From Cloeon dipterum (taxonomy: Eukaryota > Arthropoda > Insecta > Ephemeroptera > Baetidae), in NCBI RefSeq assembly GCF_949628265.1, contig NC_088787.1:11150501-11214500 (forward strand): a stretch of 64,000 nucleotides of DNA. The letters run 5' to 3'. The notes under the pieces were generated by a model. It saw only the letters and a list, made by a program, of their open reading frames with translations. It ran no database searches and was not told the origin of the DNA. This document shows positions 33,422 to 47,103 of the stretch, one piece after another (position 1 is the stretch's first letter; every line of letters starts with the position of its first letter). A program made the translations under genes and the position numbers.

Positions 33422-33864
33422 CGACCGCGTCTTGTCTGCTCATCCTCTAGCTTCTTGTCCTGGCTAGGCTCATAAATATTTATCCGCCCCCCGGGATACG
33501 CGACATTTGTCAAACTTTGCCGGATGGCGCACGCAGTCAGAGCCTCAAGTGGGTAAAATAAAATGAACAGCATTTGAGAAAATTATCAAGCAGAAATAAC
33601 TATTTTTTATTTGGAAGAGGCTTTATTTTCCTTGAATTAAATTAAATTTAAAATAGGAGTACATGCACAATGGTAAAAAGGATGGAAGACACAGGAAACG
33701 ACAGTGGATTTGGATCCTAGTTACTCGCCATTTGCAAACAATAGCAAAATATTTGGATTGAAACCTGGAAAAAATTGAAAATTATGATAATTTTTGGGTC
33801 CAATAAGAAGACAAGCTGATAAAAATTTTTATTTAACTACATATTTTTTCTACAAATTATTCTA

Positions 33865-34176
33865 AATAGAACTTTGCTATACTTAAAATTCAAATTTTGA
33901 AAATATTTTCCAAATTTTTACGGCGCTTGATCAATTCTTGGCAAATTTTGATTTCTCTCGTCCAGATCTATCCTACGGTGCATGAAACTTTTCGGGGGAA
34001 CTCTTTGCTGTGAAAAAAATAGGATTTCAAATAGGGAGACAGTTATCTTTATTTGAAGACCTTATTTCTACAAAATTTACTCTTCTACCTAGGTCTATTT
34101 TGGCTTTAACAGAATCTCTGCCTCTGCATTGACAACAAGAATATTTTTGACATTTTGCAGCATCAATCCTGTTTAA
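33865..34176 (+). repeat. Interspersed repeat family B, diverged copy
   Basis: Shares in order the blocks TCTCTCGTCCAGATCTATCC, GGAACTCTTTGCTGTGAAA, GGATTTCAAATAGGGAGACAG and GGTCTATTTTGGCTTTAAC with the copies at 46.7 and 53.5 kb. Confidence 0.6.
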
Positions 34177-36383
34177 ATTAATTTGTGTATAACATCCGTT
34201 AGTCAATTAGGCTGAAATAATACTTAAAAGCAACCGCTTTCCAAAAGAGCTCGAACACATTAAGTTTTAGAATTTCCTTTTCTGTTTAACTATAGTGTTT
34301 ATTTTTAATTTCCGCGTGACGAACGCCCAACAAACAAGGAGTGATATGCGTCTGGAAAGACGTTCCAAGTTTTTGGGTCTTTTTTGCCTTTTTTGTTTAT
34401 AGAGATTGTTCTAGATTTGCGTCGGTGACGCCGCCGTTTTATGGTCAGAAAGCATAATTGTTTATCGCTTTGGCGTCGACTTCATGGGCGGCTAGCCATT
34501 TTATTCAAATGCCGCGTGATATACTTGTAGAATTCGAAGAGCAAAAAGTAGACGTGCCGACAGCAAAGTTGCTTTTATTGCGATCGTAAACTGATATCCG
34601 CTGACACAAACGAGCGCAACTATCTTTTGTTGCCGAGGTAAACACGACATTTTTCTGCCAAAACAGGCGAATTTCGCTTTATGCAAATTGGACAAAAACA
34701 ACGCCGTGACTTCTATTTTACTGCGGATAAGAATAAAATACAGGAAAAGCAGGTATATTAAAGTGACTTTGACGGCTGCGAGAGGTCGTGTGTTTATTTT
34801 GGGTTCCTCCATAATATCTCGAGCAAATTTGAGCCACTTTTGATGTTCTCCCGACAAACATGTAAAACGATAAAACGACAATAAAGTCGATAAACATCAA
34901 TAAATTCCTATTTATCCTCATAGAGCTTAAAATTCAAATATCAGAAAATGGCTCAGATGAGAAATCAGTGCGGTCAAGGAGGGTGTAGCTTTTCAGGAAA
35001 AAAATCATAGTGTCGTTCACCTGTTTGACTTTCCATCCCACCGAGAAACTATTCTTCTGCTCTAATTGTGAGGTCTGCGGTAAACCACAATGAGAGACAC
35101 TAGTCAAAATGGAAAGTGTTACGAAAAGAATTAGTGCAACCTGATCTGCCATGGTGTAATATTAAGAGCGAGGACGATTTATTTTTTTACCACTGAACTG
35201 ACTGTGAAACGCATTAAATTACAAATCGACTTTTTCTCTCTCTCTCGTGCGCGAGCAGGGAGAAGAGCCGCTTGTGGCGTTTTCCACGTCTTTCTCTATA
35301 CATAAAACGCACCTAGCTCTCTGTCGGAAAAAGCTCAAATAAGCCGCTTTCGAGCAACGTTTTTGCCTTTTGAGTGGGGCACAAGTGCTTATCGATCTGC
35401 GAGAGATGAAAGCAGACGTGTAATGCCAGAGGGCCATTGTTCTTTTCGTTTCAATAATGGATCTTTCTTGTTTGTTCTTCGAACGCAATATATACACGCC
35501 TTTCGCATTTGCACGCTGGAAATCACATTTTGCGGCTTTATTTGGTGTAATTTTCACTTGACTTGTTCATGCATAATTTATTCCTCTGTGTACTTAAATG
35601 CAAACAATGATATTTGATCCGAGGAGCAGATAAAATCCGAAAGACGCTGCTGGCACAATTTATTGTTAACGAACCGGAGCTGAAATTTTCTTTTTAGGCA
35701 AGAGGGATTTTATCGTCTGATTTGAATATTGGCAAGTGAACCGATACGCACAATCGATTGCTTAAATTTAAGTCGTACTTTAAGCTCATGATTAGGAGCG
35801 TGGTGTATGCAAAATTATTTAAATTTAAAAAATTCCCCGCAAGGTTGCAGAGAGAAAAGATAAGATGTAAATTGTTCAAAACCTTTTCACCATTATTTTA
35901 TTTAATGTATTATTTTTAGATAATAAATAGGAAACTAAGTCTCTGGGATTTTTCAATGAATGACGGTCAGTGTTGCAATAATTAAAAATATTTTGCAAAT
36001 AGAAAATTGTTGAAATTGCTGGAATATACTTTTCCTTTTACATTTTTTAGAATGATTTCAACTCTGACCTTAGAATCGTGGACAAATATTTTGATTCCAT
36101 CTATAAGATTGATATTACTTTTTTACGTTTATAAAATTTTGACACCATAGCTTTCTTTTTAAATAAAATAGGATATATTTATCATTATTTAAAAAACATC
36201 ATAATTTGTTAAATCAGAATATTAAAGGTTTTTTTACTTTATGTCACCCTCATTATCATTTTAACGATTTTAACATCTTTATAATTTTACCCTTAGCCAT
36301 TTCATCTTTCTCTTCCAATTCAATCTTACTTTTTATGTAATTAAATTAATAAACAAACAATTTTGATTTGTTTTTGCAGACAA

Positions 36384-37140
36384 ATGTTCCGAACGTCGGT
36401 TGCCGGGCTATTGCTGGTGGCGGCCGCGGTGGCCGTGGCGTCGCCGCCGTGTCCCAAGGGCCACGGCTTCTGGGACACGAACCGGCAGGAGTGCGCGCAG
36501 TGCAAGGTGTGCTCGCACAACGAGGTGGTGCTGATGCCCTGCCAGCCCTACAAGGACACCCTGTGCGGGCCCATGTCGGCGCTCAACATCAAGTGGCCGT
36601 GGCGGCAGCCGGCGGCCGCCAACCCCGGCCGGCCCTCGACCTCTACGTCGACCACGACGTCGACAACGACGACGACGACGACGGCGGCACCGCCGACGCG
36701 GCTGTACATCTTCAGCACGCGCAAGATGCGGCCGCTGTCGCGCAGGGTGACCACCGTGCTGACGACGGCCGCCTCGACGGCCGCCCCGAGCACCTCGTCC
36801 ACCACCGAGGAGGCCACGGAGCCGGCCACCACGACGCCGGTCCCCTCATTGCCCCCGTCGCCCCCGCCGCCTTCGCCCCCGAGCACCACCGAGGCCGCCT
36901 CGTCAACGACGGAGGCCGCCTCGTCAACGACGGAGGCCCCCTCGTCGACGACCGAGGCGCCGACCACCAAGGTGTCGGCGCAGCCCTTCCTGCAGACCGA
37001 GACGACCCTCGAGTGGGACTGGCAGGCCCTGGCGCTCGCCATCATCATCGCCGCCTTCGTCGTGCTGCTCGTCGTCTTCGCCGTCTACGCGGCCGTACAC
37101 GCGCGAAGGGCTACGAACCGACGCAGACGAGTCCAGAAAG
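36384..37140 (+). CDS. wgn: Wengen-like TNF receptor, exon encoding ectodomain and membrane span
   Basis: An acceptor (tttttgcag, ending 36379) is followed by ATG at 36384. The exon encodes 252 complete codons plus one base and ends at the donor AAAG|GTAAGG. Residues 1-20 are a signal peptide. Cysteines 23, 37, 40, 43, 53 and 61 form one TNFR cysteine-rich domain (CPKGHGFWD...CAQCKVC...PCQPYKDTLC). A long Thr/Ser/Pro/Glu stalk, probably heavily O-glycosylated, leads to a hydrophobic span (about residues 212-238) and a basic cytoplasmic edge (HARRATNRRRR). One CRD plus a long stalk is the layout of insect Wengen, one of the receptors for the TNF Eiger that signals to JNK; Grindelwald has a different Cys pattern. 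The exon is strongly GC-rich. An in-frame upstream ATG at 36363 belongs to the intron. The TNFR assignment is good; Wengen specifically is inference. Confidence 0.78.
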
Positions 37141-38034
37141 GTAAGGCCATCTCCCCAATTCTCTCTAATCTGCCTGGGTTAATTTTTTCGATTCATTGGT
37201 TTGTTAAAAATTAGTTCCTGGTATTGTAACTGGATTCACGGTTCGAATTTATTCAATGATCAATTTTTTATGTGTAAACGGTCGAAAATTCAGCAAAGAA
37301 AATCTTTGAAGTGAAAGTTTTTTCATAAAATTGTATTAATTTTCGTCTAAAACCTTTGAAGTTGCTTGAATTTTGATCAAAAACCATCACTCGAATAAAA
37401 TTGTCAGCTTTGGAAATGTGTTACAGGTTCACATAGACATAGGATTCATTTTGAACTGTTTGAAAATTATTTTGTCATTGAAAGCATAAAATAATCTCAA
37501 AAGCCCCTAGTTATTAGTTCCCAGCGCTTTATTGAGTTTCTCGAATTTTTAATTTAGTTTCCCGACAATATTGCTGAATTTTAATGGTTTCCAAACGATA
37601 AAAGAGATTAAGAAAACAACAAAACAAGGAATTTCCATATGTTTTATTGGCTAAAATAAGTTCTGTCTTTCAAAAAACCAGAAAAATTGGAGTCAAATGG
37701 CTAAGAAAATTCACAAAAAAGAGCTGAAGCAAATTTTTCATCATATAGAAAACGTGAAGTGAATAAAATGTTCAAACACACATGTTAGGTATCAATTTGA
37801 GAACAAAAAGCGTATTAAAATCGAATTGTCAGCAAAAGTCTTTAAATCAGAAGAATGGAAGAACTTTCAATCTGCTTACTAATAAATACCGGATATTTAT
37901 CACAGATTTGATGCTGCAACCCCCTGCATAAACTAATCCTTAAGGATTCATTTAAACCCAAAATTAACCTAGGTAGAATTGTTCAATTTTTTGTAATCAT
38001 GGCCGAAACGTTAGCGTGCTTTTACAATTCTAAG

Positions 38035-38185
38035 TTCTGTCTCCCTGCTTGAAACTCTATTTTATTTCACAGCAAAGAGTTTTTCTCAAAACTTTGGATA
38101 AACCTCGACGAGAGGAATCCAAACCTGCCAAGAAAATCTCATCAAGTGCTGTAAATTTTGGAGAAAATTGGGAAAATTTAATCGG
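38035..38185 (-). repeat. Interspersed repeat family B, copy (reverse orientation)
   Basis: Contains AAACCTCGACGAGAGGAATC and AGTGCTGTAAATTTTGGAGA, reverse complements of blocks in the 46.7 and 53.5 kb copies. Truncated to about 150 bases. Confidence 0.65.
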
Positions 38186-40304
38186 CGTCCTTAACGCCAT
38201 CCAGCAGAGCACAATCGCCCTGATTACTGGTTTCTTGGTGATTTTTGTGTGTTTAAAGTTGGCACTGTAAACATTGATGCACACTAACTATGCTATTATA
38301 TCTGTTTTTTAAGAATTATTTTTTTTCAATTCAGAAAAGTTAGGTTGAACTCTTTATTTGAATTTCCAAATATATTTCTCAGGGAAATAAATTTTTTGTA
38401 CGTTTGAGTCTTATTTCTTGAATGTTTACTTTGCATGACAGTGGATTATGTAGTTACTGACGCATCAGTTGACATTTTGAGTGAAGCGAAGACTCAGCAA
38501 GCCTCGTCCAAATTAATCCCGACGAAAGGCATGCCGACGAATTATTTCTTCCAAATGCGAGCCGGCATTTAAAATAGAGTTAATGGGCGTTTCACGTATC
38601 ACACGTTCGCATGCCTGCACTTAGTCTGAGAGCAAAACTATCAATTACGGGGGCGTGAGGAAACGAGTCCCGGCCCCAACCCCTATAATACATCTTAGGA
38701 CCGAGACCAAGAGAGTTTTTGTTATTAATGACCGGCGCAGGAAGTGTCGAGCTGTCAAGGAAACGAGATGCATACCGCGCACCGCGTGCGCACCTTTCCT
38801 ATTTCTACGCAGTCCGGGACTCTTAAACTTTTGACTTTTCGTTAGGAAAGGAACAAGAAAAAGAAATAAATGCCACCCACATGTCTCTGCCACGCCGCAG
38901 GGCCGCGCCTCTGTATAAACAGAAAGGTCGATTGTTCCAAAGTTTTTTATTCGGAGAGGAAACTCTCAACTTGAACGGAAGCTGACTGCTTTTTTATTTC
39001 TGATCAGCTCTGAATTACTAAATCGTGTTCAGTCTCTTAAGGAAGCTGCGTGTGTTTGTTTTTCTGTTTATCTAATCTAAATCGTTTTGATGATGCGGCA
39101 AATGAAATGTTTATCTCTTTCGCTACGAGTTTCGAGGCAGATTGAAAACGTGAGAAGCTATAAATGGCCGCAGCCAGACACCAATGACCAATGTTATAAA
39201 CAAGGCGTGTACGTTAATTCAAATCCGATTTGTCGGCGTTTTTACGGCGTCCCTGCCGAATTCGGGGTTTCGCATTAGTGTCCTGGCCGTCCCCAATAAT
39301 TACAATCATCAAATTAATCTACTTTTCAAAGGGAAAAACTGGTGTTGATGTCTTTTCTAAAAAATTCTTGTTGAAACTGACACAATAAAATTTATAGTTC
39401 TGACTGGCAAGGTGCGATGTGCAGAAAAATAAAATTTCTTTGGTCTAAAATACGACCAAATGAAATTTCCGATAAAATCAGTTTCAATAATTCTCATAAT
39501 TCTGCCTTCCAAGCCTTGAGAGACCGCTGAAAGGATTATTTTCTTCAAAAACAAGGCACCTCGTAGAAAATTATGGACAAGATGGATTGAAATCTGATCT
39601 AAAATCAATGTCAAGCCGTGAAAATCGGGATTTCGATTTTTATTTGTTCCAATTCTAATTAATGACTCGTAACAATATTCAATTGACCTCTGACTAATGC
39701 GAACAATGCACGAAATACAGTTCAAATTTGTCCAGCACATCCTCTTTGATTGCTTTTTCGTAACGTAGTTCGATTTTCCGTTGACAACTTCCGACGGCTG
39801 AACTGGATTCACTTGACCAACCGTTCCAAAGGACGATTTCACGGCTCTAGTCTAGCTGCGATGACTCTATTAGCCGGTCAGTATTGATGAATGGAGTCGA
39901 TCGAGCACGCATTCAAGAATTTCATTGATGGCAGCGTACGTGCAGCGTGTTTGCGGCGCGGAAGTAGAGCTAGAGGTGTCGCAGGCCAATTTAATTAAAA
40001 ACGGTCGGCGCCGTGCGCGTAGCAGTACACAGAAAGCAGAAGCGCATCAAAAGGCGAACGTGGCAACAGTCGAGTGCTGTCAATTTGGCCAAATGGGATA
40101 TAGACGAGCGAGGGGTCACGAATAGAGACGCGCGCGGGCGGATATACACGCGCAGAAATTGGAGGCGACGGCGCGAGCCACCCATTCAATGTGCAGCAGC
40201 AGCCGCCGCCAACCGGAGGCGAAACCCGCGCGCGAGAAACCAATAAATGCGCGTTTCAGGCCCGGACTGGCCGACGCACTCCGTCACCACGGGCAGAACA
40301 CCAC

Positions 40305-40323
40305 TTTTTTTTTTTTTTTTTTT
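40305..40323. repeat. T19 homopolymer run
   Basis: Nineteen consecutive T, the longest homopolymer noticed in the window. It sits at the edge of a GC-rich island. Confidence 0.9.
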
Positions 40324-40651
40324 ATTCAAAAGTTCCAACTTGGAAGTCATCGGTATATTTAAATTTCAGACATATCTGGGCAAAATTCGACTGGTCAGCT
40401 CTGTTGAACGCTTTTGAAAGACTGGAATAAAAGTCAAACCCTATTAAAAGTTCTTAATAAAATTGCTTCGGGTTATTTTAATTTAAAACTATTAATAGGG
40501 CGTGTAATTTAAATCAAAAGAAGGTGTAGATATTGGAATAAATTTATCTCTGCTGGTTTCAAAAAGATTCTGTAGCGGGTAGGTCTTATAGACGAAAGTA
40601 AAAATTCAGGATTTTTTACCTCTTGTCAAAATCTTCCTAATGGTGTGTGGC

Positions 40652-41065
40652 TATTCACCAGTGTTCGAAGCCTCCAACAGATGGCGCCACCGTATACTTT
40701 AGTAGTAATAAATTCAATTTTAAGGCACTTCCGTTGTGATTTCACACTCAATCCTGCTACTGTGCATTCTTCACTTAATATGCTTTCTTTTGACGTGCTG
40801 AAAACCAAAATCAGTTCAACTATTCGCCGTAGAAACGTTGGAAAAATTATATAATTGAAAAAAGTGCGTTTCACGATTCTAAAACGATTGGCTGAACCGA
40901 TTTTGGTGTTCAGCACGTTAAAAGAAAGCATACTAAGTGAAGAAACCACAGGATTGAGTCTGAAATCACAGCGGAAGTGCCTTTAAGTAAATTTATGACG
41001 AAAATATACGGTGGCGCCTTCTGGCGGTGGCTTCGAACACTTAGGGTTTATAAATTGGTGAATTA
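40652..41065. mobile_element. Foldback MITE family A, copy 2 (most complete)
   Basis: TTCACCAGTGTTCGAAGCC at the left is mirrored by GGCTTCGAACACTTAG and TTGGTGAAT at the right, with a short insertion in the right arm. The arms continue inward: TGGCGCCACCGTATA with TATACGGTGGCGCC, GCACTTCCGTTGTGATTTC with GAAATCACAGCGGAAGTGC, and GACGTGCTGAAAACC with its mirror. No coding capacity, so a non-autonomous foldback element of about 410 bp. Confidence 0.8.
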
Positions 41066-44000
41066 CAGGTAAAATGTAATCTATCGTTATTGTTACATTA
41101 AAATCACAAAATTTGAAGCTGAATTTCTCGAAAAAAAGCAAATATAGCAAAACGGTTAAATTTTGCCATAGACTCCAATGTTTGCAAATTCAATTTTAAG
41201 TTTTAAGGATTATAGCAGCCGATGTTGGAAATTTATTGGGTTCTTCTGTCCAATTTTGGCCTCAAACAATTGGCCACATAGGCAAAAAGAGTCATTTTTA
41301 GCACAGTTAGAATTTTTTGGAATGAAAAATGATTATTTGTGTAAGACGGGAATTAAGACTGATAATAAATAATGCATTTTTTAAGTTTTTTACCTTTCCT
41401 GAGGAAAAATTCAAAAGGAACGTCAAAGATTATTTTTGACTAAACGAAATTATTGACACCTTGAGAGGAAGGAACAAGATTTATTGCGATTTGGTTGAAC
41501 TTTGATCCGAAACTGTCGATTTAAACAGTTTTGGAGGGTTTTAAGATGATTTTAAGACGTCATATTTAGATCAGGATTTCTTAACAATCGTAAATATTCG
41601 TTATTAAAAGTTGTCATGTACAATGTTAAGAAATAATAAGTCTGATTATCAATTGAATAAACGTTTATCATTATAAAACAAATAAATTTTAAATATAGCT
41701 TTGTCCCAATCATTCTACTGTCTCGAAATCAATGACAATGAGCAACACACGTGTCGTTGTGTCGTTTCATGAAGATTCATTGAGAGGACAATCCGGGCCT
41801 GCAATCAAAGCGACCCCTGCGCAGCAAGCAGCAACAGAAGCGAGGATAGTCTTTGTTTTCTCTCTCATTGGGTCGCATGTCACGCCGAAACCGAACTTCC
41901 TGCTGCCGTTTCTTCTCTCTCGCTAATGTCGCGCGGCGCTGCATAAGTTCCTCTTTCACCGTCCGGCCGGCTAATTTGACCGGCAACGCGCACACAATAA
42001 GTCGACGACGGCTGCTGCTTCTGCTGTCGAATGAAAGCCGTTTATTTTCGCGCGGTGACGACACCACAGAGCGTGTGCCGCGCGGTGACTTCGCCCACCT
42101 TTCACGTTTGCTGGCACCGAATTTACAATTATTATTTAACTTTCCCACCCTCAAAGTCAGCAGGGGTGTGTTTAACCTTGACCTTGATAAGAAAATGAAG
42201 TGAAAAGGCTGAATTTGTGATTCTGGTTGCAAAAATTAATTAATGTCTGATTTATCACAAGATTTAAAAAAAATAGAACATGTCTAATTTTAACGGAATT
42301 TAAACAAAAATTATTCTTACCATGAAAATCTCACCTGAAATAATTTTAAATCAAAATCGGTCTTAATAAAATCAAAATTTTCCGGTATTTATTTACGTGT
42401 TGCTCTCGCAAATAATTTTAAAATTCGAAAAACCGGATCTTGTGACGTGCTGTTGGCAACCCTTTAATGCAAGGTCCATTATGCTAATTGGGATGCGTTG
42501 CGTCGGTTGCGGTGTGCATGATTGACACCACGTACGCACCTGCATTGCGGCTATCCTATATATTCCTCTTGCTTGACTCCTTTCTGATTGATATTTATAC
42601 GTAGCACGCGACTCGCTAAAAGAGGAAGCACAAGTGTGTGACTTATGTCTCTCTCTCATTCTCACTCTTGAAGCTTGCATTATATTCAAATCAAATCCAA
42701 CTCGCTTGAATCTGAGAGTCAGCCGACATCGATTCGTGCCTACGTCAGCAGCTGAATTTGAATTTCTACAGCTTTCAAGTGAGCAATTGAATATCAAAAG
42801 GAGAAAAGTTGAGACATTGTATGGTTTTTGTAAATATAATTTTATCTTGAATGGAGAATAAATAAATAAATACGTTTCTAGGTAATAATTAGATTACGAG
42901 TAACGGTCTTTTGTAAATCTTAAATTCACGAAAGCTCGGATTTTAAAACAAACAAACATTTCATCATTAAATTACAAATTTTGATCTTTGATTCTTTCAA
43001 CTTCTCAAATATATAAAAATTGTACTGCTTTAATCCCGTCTCAAAAATTAATTATAAACCCATAACCGCCAATTTTCTATTTAATAAATTGGCAATAAAA
43101 CGACAACTTCCTCTGAGGTAGTGATTTAATTTTTCATTTGTCCGTGGTTCGTGGGCGGTTACGCGAACAGGCACTTCTTGGCACGTACGCGTATTTTTTT
43201 GCAACGGGATGCTGCACGTTCCGATTGCGAATTACACAATTTGCGAGGATGTATGATTGACTGCTAAGCCTTTTCTGATTCAGGGCGGGTGCACTACTGC
43301 GCCTTGCAAAATGGCCTTGGGTTTTTATTGCAAATAAAAAGTGGCCCGATAACTTAATGAGAGGACAGGCGTTCGGGGAAGCCGCTCTAAATGGCTGGCA
43401 GCCAGGTAGAAAGACACAAAGCCTATTATTTCTTCGTCTTTCTCGACCATTTGGGCTCAAAAGCGCGGAGTAACTGGTTTGAAATCGTACAAATTTGGAG
43501 TTTTCGGTAATTGGTGCTCAAAAATCCTACTTGTCCGTAGAGCAAATTTATTCAAATTAGGAATAATTGGATTTAAAAGACGCAGTAATGGAAGCATTTT
43601 GTCGTCTCTTAAATTGCTGAAAATAAAACTCAAGAGTTGACGGTTCTAATAATTGGATAATTTTTATTACACTCTGTCTTGTTTGTTTGCTTTTGCCGCC
43701 GCAGATCAAAGAGGCGAATTTCTTTTTCAGCCGAACGAAACAATCAACTTCCTTTGAGTTGCACCACACCTTTATTAATTAGGCATCGAAAGGCTTTTAC
43801 GGGTGCTAAAATTAGACCATAAAGGAATGACTAATTTGATTCGGCGGCGGTTGCAATAAGAGAATACGCACTGCTTATTGTTTTAAGTGCATGCACCTCT
43901 CAACAGTCCTAATTTAAAATTTAAGTTGCGAAAATTATTTTTATTTCCTGGTGAACAACATATTAATATATAAAAATATTCAAAGTGGAGCGTAACAGGC

Positions 44001-45896
44001 CAAAAGTGGCTATAACAATATTGGTTCATTGAATCTATTGTTTGTGAATTTAGCAACAGTTTATTTCCTCAATGAGCATTAATGAAATCAGGACTGAGTA
44101 ACACTTGAATTTGAGATTTTGCCAAATCATGATTTTTCAATAAGGAGACAGTATACTTAATTAGCCGATTTTCTCAGAAATTTCGATGGCAACCTGGGAA
44201 AATTTTAGCTCGTTCCCAATTTTCATCAAATTAAGAGAGTTTTCACAATTTTTCATTACATATTTTTACAAGCCTATCAAACTAATTAAAAAAACCTGCA
44301 TGCAATAATTTATCGACTGAAGGCGGTGCCTGATTACTTAATGATTTATTATTGATTTATTATATACCTCCTTGGTTTGCAGCCTGTGGCGTCCGACACG
44401 TCAGCAGGTCTTACAACAAATTAATGTAACATGTTCATGGCCACCGTTTACCATCGGCGGGGCGAGAAAAGCAAAATATCTGATGCCGCTCCGATTTTTA
44501 TCAAAAACGCCCCGAGCACGAAGGTGCGCACGCGGATTTATTTGCTGTTCGTGTAACGCGCACTTAGCAAGCGAATTAAGTCATTATTCCGCGATAGGCC
44601 TGCGCACAATTTACGCACAAACATAGACTAATTGCCGCTAATTTGCTCGAAATACCGGCCGGTCCAAGGCAGACCGATTCATCGCGGCAGTAATGAGCTG
44701 TTTCGCGACTCGGTACGCCGTCAATTGGCGGCTCGTTACTCATGCAAATCACCCACTTTTTTTGTGTGACACACAACGTGCTCTGCACATTGCCAAAAAC
44801 GAGAAAGGCGTCGATGGACAAAACAAATTACACATGGCACTTGGGATCAAACGACAATTTGCTCAAGCTCTCCTAGTTTTTTTACGCAAAGCATGAAAAT
44901 ATTTTCTGAGGGAAATCGGGATTTTTTATTTAATTAAAAAAAAGCCATCAGGAAATACCCTAGTGATTGTTAAGTATTTTAGCTCAAAACTGATCGTATA
45001 ATGGAAAATATTCTGACTCCATTTGAATATTTTATTTTCTTATTTAATGTCTTTAAAATTTTTAAAACTGATCCGATGTAGTCTTTAGCTATTTAATTCC
45101 CTTGCAGATTAAAAATATAATTTCAGAAGCTTCTTTTTAGTAAAAATGTTTTTCAGTCATATCGAAATTTTGCGGATTTTTTACTTCACCGTATGATTTG
45201 AGTTTCGTTGACAGTAACACAAGAAGCAGGAAATAAAGATTCTCGCACGAATCGCATGTTTGTAAAAGCAATTTTATCTTTTCTGTGTTTTATTATTTGC
45301 GGCTTCTAAATTAGAGCTGGAATTATATATATGTATCTTTTGGCGTGGTCCGAGTCGCTAGTATAGAGAATAGAAAGGGAATGGTGTGCTTTTAGACCTG
45401 GTCGGCGGCGGCGACGGCATTGAATTAGGGAGCGACGCCTGCAATTATGTAATTTTTTCAACAACGACGCGCATGCATGTGCGAGCAGATAACTCCACGC
45501 AGAGCAAAGAATTGGATGCCGTGGGTGCCGTGTCGGAAAACGCTCAGTCACTCATTTATGCAAATGGTCTTCGGTCGAGCGCTGGGCGCAGAAATTATTT
45601 TGGCATTGGACTCGCTCATTTACGACGACAATTGAGAAGCAGCCTCTTGATTAAGCCAATCATAATTTCAAGAATTGACGTCTCGCTTTTCGAGACACAT
45701 ACACATACGCTCCGATCTCCTTCTAAGTTTGTGTCTGCGTTGCAACCGCGTGCATGATGCAGTGGGAAAAATTGTTGTGCAACGCTCCATTTTATTTATT
45801 TACGGCCTGTCTTGAGAGTTCCAGACGCCGGCGACGCATTAATTGAACTCGTTTCCAGCTGGAAAAATTTTATAGCCCGCAATTGGAATTATTATT

Positions 45897-45910
45897 GCAC
45901 ACACACACAC
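45897..45910. repeat. CA microsatellite
   Basis: (CA)7 without interruption. Confidence 0.75.
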
Positions 45911-46660
45911 GTTCATAAAAATGTCTGAACCGGAATGACGCCAGTCTGCGTGGAAATTGCCGATTTTACACTTTTTGTGCGACATAGTATGTAATTTTCG
46001 TATACACTGCCGGCCATTCAAGAAAATAAATCTTTCATTCATTGGTTCATTTTAATTGACTTGTCATTGGAAACACATTTTATCTTTCAGGACTGTTTTA
46101 GGAATTCAATAAATATTTCCGTCAATTAAAATTGACGGTTACGGGTTGTTTTTGTCCGACATTACTTCACGAAAAATTCTGTAACGGGTGCTTTTCCTGT
46201 TAGAAATTTTATGGGCGGGTTTTCAACAGAAATAACTGCTGCAATTAAAGGGTTATGAGACAGATTTAATCGGTTTTAGACTGTTCTCATTCATTCGTTG
46301 CAAGCGATTACATATATACATTTTTATGGTGTTGAATCTAAGCTTTTTAAAATAAGAGAATGGAAGTTAAATTCTAATGGCTTTTATCGAGATTTTCGTT
46401 TTTTTGTCGATCTATTGAAACCATGTTTACAATAACGAAAATTTCGGGGCCAAAACCATCTTCTCCCGATTACAGAATATACAAAATTGAAAAAAGACAC
46501 GACAAAAGCAACAGAAAATGTGTTTATTTGAAGTTAAAATTTTCGTTTCATTATCGTATTTGTTTCTTTGAAAACAATATAAAAACATCTATCTAAAATG
46601 TTTGTAAACCAAACATCCTATTTATTTTTCATCTACAACAATAAGTAAGATCATTGTTTA

Positions 46661-47103
46661 TTAAAGTGGAATGATACTGGGCAACAATTGAAAATTATTT
46701 AAATTGTTGGACGCCATAAACAATTGATCGATTAACAATATGTTCAACAATTTGCAATAATAAAAAACGGACCTTCTTACAATAAAAATTCAAATTTTGC
46801 TGATTTCCTCCAAAATTTACAGTGCTTGAACATATTTTCTTGGCATATTTCGATTCCTCTCGCCGAGATCTGTCCAACGGCGTATGCCACTTATTGAGGA
46901 AACTCTTGGTTTTGAAATTAAATCGGATTTCAAGTAAGGAGAGAAGCATTACCATTTGAAAAGCACGGTAACTTTCCAGCCAATTTTCTCAAAAAAATCA
47001 GCGCTTCTTAGGTCAATTTTGACTATAACTGAATCCTAAGGGACGAGTTTATGCATGGGAAACAATCATTTTCCAGGCTTTTGCAGTATCATTCCTCTTT
47101 AAT
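46661..47103 (+). repeat. Interspersed repeat family B, long copy 1
   Basis: About 440 bases align end to end with 53,531-54,008. Both begin with AAGTGGAAT then GGGCAACAATTGAAAATTAT, pass through CCTCCAAAATTTACAGTGCT and GAAACTCTTGGTTTTGAAAT, and end at GGCTTTTGCAGTATCA. Similarity looks high, above 80% by eye. No TIR, LTR or poly(A) tail was identified, so the class is unknown. Confidence 0.85.

Larger units (their letters stand above)
27100..36379 (+). other. Inferred intron 1 of the Wengen-like gene (gene-free, regulatory islands and repeats)
   Basis: About 9.3 kb of mostly AT-rich DNA without a confident gene. It contains GC-rich islands at about 28,330-28,560 and 29,640-30,010, hairpins at 30,441-30,558 and 30,975-31,018, family B repeats at 32,795-32,985 and 33,865-34,176, and a CA microsatellite near 33,405. 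Small frames occur but only one (29,829-30,059) looks remotely protein-like. Confidence 0.45.

Noticed and set aside
36368..37144. 258-codon plus-strand ORF overlapping the receptor exon in another frame, and the 166-codon antisense ORF
   Set aside because: Both are low-complexity shadows of GC-rich codons; the receptor frame has signal peptide, CRD and membrane span.
41777..42232. 151-codon minus-strand ORF in the large intron
   Set aside because: Ser/Arg-rich with no domain and no splice context; probably chance in a GC-rich island.
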